DNA from: Deltaproteobacteria bacterium
GTDB lineage: Bacteria; Desulfobacterota; Desulfobacteria; Desulfobacterales; SURF-15
Direction of reading: 5' to 3'
DNA: 20,947 nt
NCBI GenBank assembly: GCA_024644775.1
Contig: JAHEHB010000037.1
Coordinates: 1-20,947 of the forward strand
Shown here: positions 1 through 5,384 of the stretch, in pieces
Numbering within the stretch: position 1 is the stretch's first letter
Layout: each line of letters begins with the position of its first letter
Program-made: the position numbers and the translations under genes
Notes under the pieces: generated by a model
What the model saw: the letters and a program-made list of their open reading frames with translations, nothing else
The model's database searches: none
Told to the model about the DNA's origin: nothing

Positions 1-2
1 TT

Positions 3-251
3 ACAGTAAATCGAAAAGATTATCGGCAAAGAGTAATAGAGACAAGTTCAAAGGACCCCTTTGTTTGTTCACGCTGCGGTGGAGAATTAATCCTTTGGAA
101 AATTTGGCATCCTTCTTATGGTGTGATTTATGACGAAGAAGAAAGACTTAAATCCGGATATTATGAACGAGATCAGCGAGGAGGAGATCCGGATGTTGGG
201 GATATACGACACACACTACTACAACTATCGTTGCCGGGATTGCGGATATGA
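3..251 (+). CDS. IS91-family (Y2) transposase, C-terminal fragment
   Basis: The frame is open from the window edge to TGA at 249-251, so only about the last 82 residues are visible and the start lies upstream. It contains a CxxC knuckle (CSRCGGELILWKIW) followed by HPSYGVIYDEEER and a C-terminal LQLSLPGLR-like tail. This is the pattern I know from the C-terminus of IS91/IS801/IS1294 Y2 transposases, which start rolling-circle transposition with paired tyrosines; that catalytic part is outside the window. The 3' half is overlapped in another frame by a 79-aa zinc-ribbon ORF starting at 130. A hairpin plus GTTC at 374-396 may be the right terminus of the same element. Family assignment rests on the tail motifs only. 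Whether the element is intact cannot be seen. Confidence 0.72.
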   Translation, partial: TVNRKDYRQRVIETSSKDPFVCSRCGGELILWKIWHPSYGVIYDEEERLKSGYYERDQRGGDPDVGDIRHTLLQLSLPGLRI

Positions 252-369
252 GGCCAAGGTAGAGGATATCGTGGTGGATTCGTTTCCGCCTTCACCGAGG
301 TCAAAGCACAGGATGCCAGAGCTGCAATGTATTTGTGGTGGTGATCTGTGTTATGTCAAAGATCTTTAA
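130..369 (+). CDS. small zinc-ribbon-like protein overlapping the transposase end
   Basis: This ORF encodes 79 aa starting at ATG 130. The N-terminal third is charged (MTKKKDLNPDIMNEISEEE). It is followed by a CxxC pair (YRCRDCGYE) and a second cysteine group (LQCICGGDLC) about 30 residues later, which together suggest a single zinc ribbon. The first 122 nt overlap the transposase frame and the remaining 118 nt extend beyond its stop, where the second cysteine group falls. No strong ribosome binding site precedes the ATG, so it may be translated by coupling with the transposase. The paired cysteines argue for a real gene, but it could be a fortuitous ORF. No function is assigned. It lies inside the presumed right end of the IS91-like element. 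Confidence 0.5.
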   Translation: MTKKKDLNPDIMNEISEEEIRMLGIYDTHYYNYRCRDCGYEAKVEDIVVDSFPPSPRSKHRMPELQCICGGDLCYVKDL

Positions 370-373
370 AGCC

Positions 374-396
374 CGCACCGAAGGTGCGCTATGTTC
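374..396 (+). mobile_element. candidate IS91-type right terminus (hairpin followed by GTTC)
   Basis: A perfect 6-bp stem (CGCACC 374-379, GGTGCG 383-388) with a 3-nt GAA loop is followed after 4 nt by GTTC (393-396), with CTTG shortly after (401-404). IS91-family elements lack terminal inverted repeats. They end in a small hairpin next to a GTTC or CTTG tetranucleotide that is also the target site. Position just downstream of the transposase end fits. The exact boundary is inferred. Confidence 0.45.
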
Positions 397-563
397 AAAC
401 CTTGTCAGAAGACTGACGTCTTTGGTGTAAAACAATCCACCCAGAAATCTAAAGTGCACTATAAACACCTAATAACTAACAGAAGAACACATGGCAAAAG
501 AATCGCTGAAATAAGTACTGTTATCACCACTTATAAGAATCGGTTTCTCAAAAGGATAAAAAA

Positions 564-1040
564 ATGAGGGATTCATTGCGCACAGGTATAACCTTTGGGC
601 TTACATCGGCAGTCATAACTACTTTAGGATTGATGGTAGGACTTCACTCAGGGACGCATTCCAAGATAGTGGTTCTGGCCGGTATTTTAACAATCGCCAT
701 TGCAGACGCGTTCTCAGATGCCTTGGGGATCCACATTTCAGAGGAAGCGGAAAACGCTCATACAACCAAGCAGATATGGACGGCCACCGTTTCGACCTTT
801 TTGGCGAAGTTCCTATTTGCATTGACCTTTGTAGTCCCGGTGGTTTTATTCACCCTATCCACTGCCATTGTTATAAGTTTGATATGGGGGATGTTAATTC
901 TTACACTGCTGAGCTACTTTATTGCAAAAACCCAGAGCGAACCCTCTTGGAAAATTGTTGGAGAACACCTCATGATTGCAATCGTAGTGATTGGAATTAC
1001 GCATTGGGTAGGTGATTGGCTTGGTAGGTTTGCGGCTTGA
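564..1040 (+). CDS. VIT1/CCC1-family-like integral membrane protein
   Basis: This gene encodes 158 aa, starting at ATG 564 with AAGGAT upstream. Hydrophobic stretches at about residues 8-27, 35-53, 78-102, 100-120 and 133-152 suggest four to five membrane segments. The segment running from GLTSAVITTLGLMVGL to ADAFSDALGIHISEEAE resembles the first half of VIT1/CCC1 proteins, which move Fe2+ or Mn2+ across membranes. In that family an acidic cluster after the second helix binds metal, and the DAFSDALG.H.SEEAE stretch is equivalent. The protein is shorter than classical VIT1 proteins (about 230 aa). It is followed 27 nt later by an NfeD-like gene. Family membership is moderately sure and transport is inferred. 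Confidence 0.6.
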   Translation: MRDSLRTGITFGLTSAVITTLGLMVGLHSGTHSKIVVLAGILTIAIADAFSDALGIHISEEAENAHTTKQIWTATVSTFLAKFLFALTFVVPVVLFTLSTAIVISLIWGMLILTLLSYFIAKTQSEPSWKIVGEHLMIAIVVIGITHWVGDWLGRFAA

Positions 1041-1067
1041 ACCGTTATGTGAACAGGGAATCAGAGG

Positions 1068-1367
1068 ATGATAAAAACCATAATTTTGACTCTGGTTATA
1101 GGATTTATCCTCTTTGAGTTGATTGAGCATGTTTTCTTTCCGCTGTTCTGGTTTATCAAGGGCCGGAAGAGAAAATCTGTCTGTGGGGTATCGGGTATGT
1201 TGGGTAAGGTGGGTGAGGTCAAACAGTGGCAAAAGAATGAAGGAAAGGTTTTCGTGAACGGGGAACTATGGCAGGCTGTCAGTGAAGTCCCTTTATCACC
1301 GGGTGATAGGGTGGTTATTCAAAATGTGGAAAGGTTAACATTGAAGGTCAACCCATGGAAGGGGTGA
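1068..1367 (+). CDS. short NfeD-like membrane protein with OB-fold domain
   Basis: This gene encodes 99 aa, starting at ATG 1068 with AGAGG directly upstream. One N-terminal transmembrane helix (about residues 4-30, ending in the basic cluster KGRKRKS) is followed by a C-terminal region with the NfeD pattern: a GMLGKVGEV strand, G.VFVNGELWQA, LSPGDRVVIQNV and LTLKVNP. NfeD C-terminal domains are small OB-folds that partner membrane proteases or stomatin/flotillin-like proteins. Neither partner is in the window. The gene follows the VIT1-like gene by 27 nt, so they are probably co-transcribed. It is a reduced, single-helix version of the family. The partner and role are unknown. Confidence 0.65.
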   Translation: MIKTIILTLVIGFILFELIEHVFFPLFWFIKGRKRKSVCGVSGMLGKVGEVKQWQKNEGKVFVNGELWQAVSEVPLSPGDRVVIQNVERLTLKVNPWKG

Positions 1368-1397
1368 GGTATCCATGGGGACGGTATCATTTTATTC

Positions 1398-1426
1398 TTG
1401 ACTTTTTAGCGTTGTTTGAATAGGAA
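1398..1426 (+). promoter_or_regulatory. weak candidate promoter for the cobalamin riboswitch transcript
   Basis: TTGACT (1398-1403) lies 17 nt before TAGGAA (1421-1426), about 15 nt upstream of the conserved aptamer start. The -35 box is good and the -10 box is poor (3 of 6), so this is tentative. Confidence 0.3.
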
Positions 1427-1437
1427 CTATCATTATT

Positions 1438-1595
1438 TTCAGGTGTCCACTTGCGTGGATGAAAAGGGAACCTGGTGCAAATCCAGGATGGGCCCGCCGC
1501 TGTAATCGGGGACAAAATTCACTACATACCACTGTTCTTTAGGGGATGGGAAGGTGTGGATGGAGAGTGATACGAAAATCAGAAGACCTACCTGA
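1438..1595 (+). promoter_or_regulatory. cobalamin (B12) riboswitch aptamer
   Basis: The classic cobalamin aptamer blocks appear in order: the 5' strand AGGTGTCCAC, GAAAAGGGAA, the B12-box-like GGTGCAAATCC, GGCCCGCCGCTGTAATCGGG, CCACTG followed by a GGGATGGGAAGG segment, then GATACGAAAATCAGAAGACC and CCTG. These blocks form the four-way core that binds adenosyl- or related cobalamins and turns expression down when B12 is plentiful. The gene directly downstream is a cobalt chelatase of B12 synthesis, which fits. Aptamer ends are approximate. An expression platform follows at 1642-1707. Confidence 0.95.
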
Positions 1596-1641
1596 AAATC
1601 TGTTCGTATTCTTCGGAAAAGAAGCGAGCAATATGGCATAT

Positions 1642-1707
1642 CTGGGAGAAGAATGGGATATCCCGGGTCAATTATTTAATTGGTCTGGGATTTTTCTTTT
1701 CCAGACC
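1642..1707 (+). terminator. riboswitch expression platform: intrinsic terminator with alternative hairpins
   Basis: Bases 1662-1673 can pair fully with 1678-1689, giving a 12-bp stem with four G-U pairs and the loop ATTT. The stem is followed by A and a T-rich run (TTTTTCTTTT, 1691-1700), a textbook intrinsic terminator. Two mutually exclusive structures share its arms. On the 5' side CTGGGA (1642-1647) can pair with TCCCGG (1661-1666), and GGGATATCCC (1655-1664) is self-complementary. On the 3' side GGTCTGG (1682-1688) can pair with CCAGACC (1701-1707). The first would act as an antiterminator. I infer transcription-termination control of cbiK rather than ribosome-site occlusion, since GGAGG before the cbiK ATG lies outside these hairpins. 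Confidence 0.7.
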
Positions 1708-1727
1708 GTGAAGGAATGGAGGTTATT

Positions 1728-2720
1728 ATGAAGCCGAAGTCCTTTTTTTTCGCGGTTGCCGTAATATTCTTTTGTGTCGCAACATATAGTCATGCAAGCG
1801 GTACCTACGAGGCTGAGCACAAAAATGCTGTTGTTCTCGCCATGTTTGGCACCACAGTAGAATCTGCCCTTCAGGCTCTACTCAATATCCGTACTAAAAT
1901 TGAAGATCGTTTTCCGAATACTAGAGTGCGGTTAGCGTTCACCTCAAATATTATCCGTAAAAAATGGCAACGTCGGGCTGAAGATTCTGAGTATATCAAA
2001 GCACATCCTGAAATTCCCAAAGATATTCTCCATGTGAAGACGCCTCTGGCTACCATTGCCGATTTACAGAATGATGGGTATAACAACATTGTCATTCAAC
2101 CGACGCTTGTTTCCATGGGTGAAGAGTTCCTTGACCTGCACACCTATGTTAAAGCGTTAATGAACATGGGAACGGTTAAAAAACCGAAGTATAAACCATT
2201 TCACAAGATTGCTCTTGGTCGACCGGCACTAGGTACTTATGGAATGAAATTTCCGTATTCCGAAGACATTGCCGCACTTGCCAAAGCAATGGCTCCTGAT
2301 GTTAAGATGGCAACAAAGGAAAAAGCAGGTATTGTTTATATGGGACACGGGAATGAATATTTTCCTGGCAGCGGAGGAGCTTATCTTGAATTTGCCTCTA
2401 AGATGAGAAAAACCTATCCCGATCTTGTAACGGTTATCGGAAATGTGGAAGGCTATCCTGGCATTGAAGATGTTACGGAGATGTTAAAACTGTACGGAAT
2501 TAAAAAAGTGATCCTAAAACCCTTTATGGTCGTAGCAGGTGATCATTCAATAAACGATATGGCAGGTGATGAAGAGGATTCCTGGAAATCTATTCTGATG
2601 AAAAATGGCTTTGAAGTTGTTCCTGTAACCAAGGGACTTGGTGAAAACGATAACTTCGCCAATATTTTTGTCAATCATGCTGTAGAAGCTGCCAAGGAAG
2701 CTGGTATAGACCTCAAGTAA
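1728..2720 (+). CDS. cbiK: sirohydrochlorin cobaltochelatase CbiK, predicted periplasmic form
   Basis: This gene encodes 330 aa. It inserts Co2+ into sirohydrochlorin, the entry step of the anaerobic B12 pathway. The start is ATG 1728, behind GGAGG; a longer frame from 1680 would cover the terminator stem and lacks a binding site. An N-terminal signal peptide (MKPKSFFFAVAVIFF..SHASG) predicts export, as in the periplasmic CbiK-P of Desulfovibrio. The family hallmark AMFGTT opens the mature protein. Candidate metal-site residues are H207 (MGHGNE), E241 (GNVEGYPG) and H273 (GDHSINDM), with spacing close to the His/Glu/His triad of known CbiK enzymes. The cobalamin riboswitch upstream supports the assignment. 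A secreted DUF4198 gene follows. Why a chelatase would act outside the cytoplasm is unsettled; haem or iron roles have been proposed for the Desulfovibrio protein. Confidence 0.92.
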   Translation: MKPKSFFFAVAVIFFCVATYSHASGTYEAEHKNAVVLAMFGTTVESALQALLNIRTKIEDRFPNTRVRLAFTSNIIRKKWQRRAEDSEYIKAHPEIPKDILHVKTPLATIADLQNDGYNNIVIQPTLVSMGEEFLDLHTYVKALMNMGTVKKPKYKPFHKIALGRPALGTYGMKFPYSEDIAALAKAMAPDVKMATKEKAGIVYMGHGNEYFPGSGGAYLEFASKMRKTYPDLVTVIGNVEGYPGIEDVTEMLKLYGIKKVILKPFMVVAGDHSINDMAGDEEDSWKSILMKNGFEVVPVTKGLGENDNFANIFVNHAVEAAKEAGIDLK

Positions 2721-2738
2721 ACATCTGGTAGATGTTTA
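2718..2738 (+). repeat. perfect stem-loop spanning the cbiK stop codon
   Basis: TAAACATCT (2718-2726) and AGATGTTTA (2730-2738) form a perfect 9-bp stem around GGT. The 5' arm begins with the cbiK TAA stop. No T-run follows, so it is not a standard terminator. It may protect the upstream mRNA or separate expression of cbiK from the next gene. Confidence 0.55.
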
Positions 2739-2865
2739 CCATGGCAACCAATCTGGTGGGGGTGGCGGTACCCCATACCAAAAGAAAGAAGCGCTTGCTT
2801 GGACCACGATATGAAGCAATTATGAAGATAAACGGTACACTGTTCTTCTATTTATGGAGGTTAGT

Positions 2866-3645
2866 ATGAAAAAAACAATTGAGATTTTGATGATTATTGC
2901 CGCTGTTCTTGGGATGACCGGATCTGCTTTCGGGCATTTCGGAATGTTGATTCCTTCCGACAATATGGTCATGCAAGATGATAACCGATCAGTAAACCTG
3001 CAACTTTCCTTCAGCCACCCAATGGAAATGGTCGGTATGGAATTGGTAAAGCCAAAAGTCTTCAGTGTCTGGGCAAACGGAAAGAAGCTGGATTTGTTAG
3101 ACAATATAAGACCGACCCAAGTGATGGACCATAAAGCGTGGCAAATTGATTACCGAATCAAGCGCCCCGGGATTTACATGTTCTACATGGAACCCCAACC
3201 CTATTGGGAATCAGCGGAAGATGTGTTTATTATTCATTACACCAAAACAGTGGTAACTGCCTTCGGAGATGATGAAGGCTGGGATGGGGAAATAGGATTA
3301 AAAACCGAAATCGTTCCCCTATCCAAGCCGTTCGGGCTCTATGCCGGAAATGTTTTCCAGGGCATTGTGAAACTCAACGGCAAATCCATCCCATTTGCCG
3401 AGGTAGAGGTTGAATATTACAACATAGGGAATAAAGCTCAAGCGCCCACAGACTATATGGTTACTCAAACCTTAAAGGCGGATGAAAATGGGGTTTTCAC
3501 CTATGCTGTGCCAAAATCAGGCTGGTGGGGGTTTGCCGCGCTTAATGAGGCGGATTTCAAACTGAAGACAAAATCCGGTGAAGAAAAAGGGGTTGAATTG
3601 GGTGCTGTCATATGGATTCATTTTGAAGATTGGCAACAGAAATAG
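2866..3645 (+). CDS. secreted DUF4198-family protein, probable cobalt/nickel uptake component
   Basis: This gene encodes 259 aa, starting at ATG 2866 behind GGAGG in almost the same context as cbiK (GGAGGTTA.TATGAA). The signal peptide runs MKKTIEILMIIAAVLGMTGSAFG. Cleavage after AFG would leave His as the first mature residue (HFGMLIPSDN), a feature of the DUF4198/NikK-type proteins that accompany cobalt and nickel ECF transporters. The rest is a beta-rich region with QLSFSHPMEM, a histidine- and aromatic-containing middle, and a C-terminal carboxypeptidase-regulatory-like beta domain (GIVKLNGKSIPFAEVEVEYY). It lies 145 nt after cbiK and is probably read from the same riboswitch transcript. 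No CbiM/Q/O permease genes follow. Cobalt binding is inferred from family and context. Confidence 0.75.
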   Translation: MKKTIEILMIIAAVLGMTGSAFGHFGMLIPSDNMVMQDDNRSVNLQLSFSHPMEMVGMELVKPKVFSVWANGKKLDLLDNIRPTQVMDHKAWQIDYRIKRPGIYMFYMEPQPYWESAEDVFIIHYTKTVVTAFGDDEGWDGEIGLKTEIVPLSKPFGLYAGNVFQGIVKLNGKSIPFAEVEVEYYNIGNKAQAPTDYMVTQTLKADENGVFTYAVPKSGWWGFAALNEADFKLKTKSGEEKGVELGAVIWIHFEDWQQK

Positions 3646-3801
3646 TTAGTAGTGTTGATGTTTCACTTTTATCAAATCAAATGACTATATTGTTGAAAAC
3701 TCACACTTTCAATATATAGGGACCTATACCAGATATTGGGGTGACGGAATCTGGCCTGAAACCTGTACTTTCTCCAACTAGTCTAAGCTTTTTGAGGCCT
3801 T

Positions 3802-3846
3802 AAAATTGTTGTGATATCGTCAAGTGATCAACGACAATTTTTATTT
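3802..3846 (+). terminator. candidate terminator of the cobalamin-regulated unit
   Basis: AAAATTGT (3802-3809) pairs with ACAATTTT (3834-3841). Further imperfect pairing inward (TGAT with ATCA) is followed by a T-rich tail (TTTTTATTT). It lies about 155 nt after the DUF4198 stop. The rest of 3646-3914 shows no gene that I recognise. Confidence 0.4.
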
Positions 3847-3914
3847 CCCCTCATTTCTTTATTGCTGATCTTACTGGAGGAAATGGCGGTGTTCTTATAG
3901 AAACAGGCATTGCC

Positions 3915-4364
3915 ATGTCATTCAAATCAAATACACAAATTATTTTGATCACGCAGGATCCACTCGATCAACTTCATTTTGATATTAGAAATAACAGAGT
4001 TATATCCTATAATCCAGACGGTAGGACAGAAGAGATTAGGGAGGCTTTCTTAGCCGCTGCACAGTCGTTTGAGAACGATAGATCTCGATACGTTACCCAG
4101 GTTTCGAATAGCCTAAGCAAAGATGCTATTTTAACACTTGATTGTTATGCAAGTTGGTATCAAAGCGAAGAATCAGCGCAAGGGCAGCCGGGCCTGTTTT
4201 ACCCAGAAAGGATGCCGACATTTTTTTCAGATGCGTATGGAGATCAAGCAATAAATATGTTTCAGCTTACATTGTTAGAACTTTATCAAAAACGGATGAT
4301 ATGGACAGACTATAGCCTCAGAACTTGTGATTTTAGGTTGGAGACTGTTTTTCTATGCAAATGA
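3915..4364 (+). CDS. unrecognised protein upstream of the DUF4160/DUF2442 pair
   Basis: This ORF encodes 149 aa from ATG 3915; only a weak AGG lies upstream. I do not recognise the family. It looks soluble, has no signal peptide or membrane segment, and has several aromatic and acidic stretches (DCYASWYQSEES, MPTFFSDAYGDQ). Its last 38 nt overlap the DUF4160 frame, and its tail (RLETVFLCK) is simply the DUF4160 coding DNA read in another frame. The natural C-terminus may therefore have been lost, or the two genes may overlap and be translationally coupled. Together with the next two genes it lies upstream of a candidate attC site, so it may be cargo of an integron cassette. Function unknown. 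Confidence 0.5.
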   Translation: MSFKSNTQIILITQDPLDQLHFDIRNNRVISYNPDGRTEEIREAFLAAAQSFENDRSRYVTQVSNSLSKDAILTLDCYASWYQSEESAQGQPGLFYPERMPTFFSDAYGDQAINMFQLTLLELYQKRMIWTDYSLRTCDFRLETVFLCK

Positions 4365-4563
4365 AGGCAATGAACCAATACATGTGCATTGCCGCAAAGG
4401 TGATATGGAATGCAAATATTGGCTGAATCGAGAAAATTTTGACCTTGAAGAGGCTTTTGCATATAATATGTCACCAAAAGATAAAAGACAGATCCGAAAA
4501 ATTATTTATGAACATTTTGAATATATTGAGCAACAATGGGATGAATTTCAACGGAGACGCTAA
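4327..4563 (+). CDS. DUF4160 domain protein (toxin-antitoxin-like pair member)
   Basis: This gene encodes 78 aa. GWRLFFYANEGNEPIHVHCRKGDMECKYWL is the DUF4160 signature, seen usually as small proteins of 80-95 aa encoded next to DUF2442. The C-terminal part (KRQIRKIIYEHFEYIEQQWDEF) is helical. The only standard start in the open frame is GTG 4327, which falls inside what is normally conserved N-terminal sequence; the frame is open back to 4300, after TGA 4297-4299. The start is therefore uncertain, and the protein may be slightly truncated or use an unusual start. The stop is 2 nt before the DUF2442 start, so the pair is coupled. A toxin-antitoxin role is often suspected for this pair from context, but I know of no firm proof. 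Confidence 0.75.
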   Translation: MILGWRLFFYANEGNEPIHVHCRKGDMECKYWLNRENFDLEEAFAYNMSPKDKRQIRKIIYEHFEYIEQQWDEFQRRR

Positions 4564-4565
4564 CA

Positions 4566-4823
4566 ATGATAAAATATCATGATATCTGCGATCTTAAATT
4601 TGAGAATGGTTTTCTCGTTATCACTATTGATGGGGAACCGAAAAGATTTCAATTAAAGAATGTATCGCCTGTACTTGAGAAAGCTTCGGAGGAAGAAAGG
4701 AGTAATTTTGAAATTTCGCCTTCAGGCTATGGTATACATTGGCCTCTTTTGGATGAAGATATCTCAATAGATGGTTTGCTTGGAATTTTTCACGCTCCGC
4801 ATTGGAAGAAAAAGATCGCATAA
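4566..4823 (+). CDS. DUF2442 domain protein, partner of DUF4160
   Basis: This gene encodes 85 aa starting at ATG 4566, 2 nt after the DUF4160 stop, with GGAGA upstream. The sequence has the DUF2442 pattern: an N-terminal beta hairpin (ICDLKFENGFLVITIDGE), a central segment ending FEISPSGYGIHWPLLDEDISIDGLL, where GIHWP..DEDIS is the family hallmark, and a short tail. DUF2442 proteins are small, usually paired with DUF4160, and suspected of being the antidote or DNA-binding half. The TAA stop (4821-4823) lies inside the first core box of a candidate integron attC site, the usual arrangement for the last gene in a cassette. Confidence 0.85.
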   Translation: MIKYHDICDLKFENGFLVITIDGEPKRFQLKNVSPVLEKASEEERSNFEISPSGYGIHWPLLDEDISIDGLLGIFHAPHWKKKIA

Positions 4824-4946
4824 CAAAGGCATTAAGATGGACGGGTTACATCCTGCGGTATTTCGAGTTCTTGGTTGAATCCTACTATGATGGTTTCTTT
4901 GTTTCCCGGACCTTTATTCGCCCGCCACCTATGCCCGACGTTATGT
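4818..4946 (+). other. candidate integron attC recombination site
   Basis: GCATAAC (4818-4824) and GTTATGT (4940-4946) are 6/7 complementary and match the R''/R' core boxes (RYYYAAC, GTTRRRY) apart from one base. Just inside, GGCAT...TGG-A-CGGG on the left pairs with CCCG-CCA..ATGCC on the right (4920-4936). Unmatched spacer bases next to the core and an unpaired A in the left arm resemble extrahelical bases. The left end, TAACAAAGGCATTAAGATGG, closely resembles the start of Vibrio VCR sites. Length (129 bp) is within the known attC range. The DUF2442 stop codon lies in the first box, typical for cassettes. No integrase gene or second convincing attC is visible. Confidence 0.72.
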
Positions 4947-4984
4947 GTTCAGAAAATCTCCCTCCCCAGGTCCTCCCTTAAAAA

Positions 4985-5010
4985 TATATTCAACCTTTTG
5001 GTTGACAATA
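4985..5010 (+). promoter_or_regulatory. upstream ArsR operator (O1)
   Basis: The left arm TATATTCAACC is identical to that of the second operator. It is followed by a TTTT spacer and the right arm GGTTGACAATA, which is imperfect. The -35 box TTGACA (5002-5007) lies inside the right arm, so a bound repressor would block polymerase. Confidence 0.7.
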
Positions 5011-5029
5011 GATGAATCTTGGTTATATT
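5002..5029 (+). promoter_or_regulatory. promoter of the ArsR-SRPBCC operon
   Basis: A perfect TTGACA (5002-5007), a 16-nt spacer and TATATT (5024-5029, 5 of 6 matches) are present. The -35 box lies in operator O1 and the -10 box begins operator O2. The expected transcription start (about 5035-5037) coincides with the ATG at 5037, so the mRNA would be leaderless. Confidence 0.7.
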
Positions 5030-5049
5030 CAACCTTATGGTTGAATATA
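5024..5049 (+). promoter_or_regulatory. downstream ArsR operator (O2), perfect palindrome over the start codon
   Basis: TATATTCAACC and GGTTGAATATA form a perfect 11-bp inverted repeat around TTAT. It covers the -10 box, the predicted transcription start and the ATG (5037-5039) of the ArsR gene. Its centre is 39 bp from the centre of O1, nearly four helical turns, which would put both sites on about the same face. Confidence 0.75.
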
Positions 5050-5384
5050 CAAACGATAAAATTCTTGCTGAACTATTCAAAGCTGTGAGCGATACAACAC
5101 GTCGCTTTCTTCTAACGCAACTCTGCCAGCAAGGCGCCAGTCGTGTCACAGACTTAGCTGACTATTATGATATGTCACTTAACGGGATATCCAAGCATAT
5201 AAAAGTGTTGGAAAAAGCTGGGCTTGTGACCCGCAGGACCATCGGTAGAACCCATTGGATTGAAGCGAACATAAAACGAGTTAGTTTGGCTGAAAATTGG
5301 TTCAAAGAACTCAAATCGATCTGGGAGTTACGTTTAGAAAAACTTGATAAAATAATGAAAAACGGAGGTGCTCAAAATGGCTGA
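5037..5384 (+). CDS. ArsR-family winged-helix transcriptional repressor
   Basis: This gene encodes 115 aa from ATG 5037 (MVEYTNDKILAELFKAVSD). A TTG at 5019 would lie upstream of the predicted transcription start, and no Shine-Dalgarno precedes either codon. The ATG therefore appears to be leaderless, sitting inside operator O2. The winged helix is clear: LFKAVSDTTRRFLLTQL, VTDLADYYDMSLNGISKHIKVLEKAGLV as the helix-turn-helix, then the wing VTRRTIGRTHWIEANI. No CVC metal-binding motif is present, so it belongs with the SdpR/YgaV-like non-metal ArsR proteins that pair with SRPBCC genes. It overlaps the next gene by 8 nt. Autorepression through the two palindromes is inferred. Confidence 0.9.
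   Translation: MVEYTNDKILAELFKAVSDTTRRFLLTQLCQQGASRVTDLADYYDMSLNGISKHIKVLEKAGLVTRRTIGRTHWIEANIKRVSLAENWFKELKSIWELRLEKLDKIMKNGGAQNG

Noticed and set aside
1680..1727. Upstream extension of CbiK from 1680
   Set aside because: The added residues would be encoded by the terminator loop and T-run, while ATG 1728 has GGAGG and begins a proper signal peptide.
1546..1731. 61-aa ORF in the cbiK leader
   Set aside because: It lies across the riboswitch and terminator and has no ribosome binding site or domain.
5019..5036. TTG start for the ArsR gene at 5019
   Set aside because: It lies upstream of the predicted transcription start and has no ribosome binding site. ATG 5037 gives the usual N-terminus.
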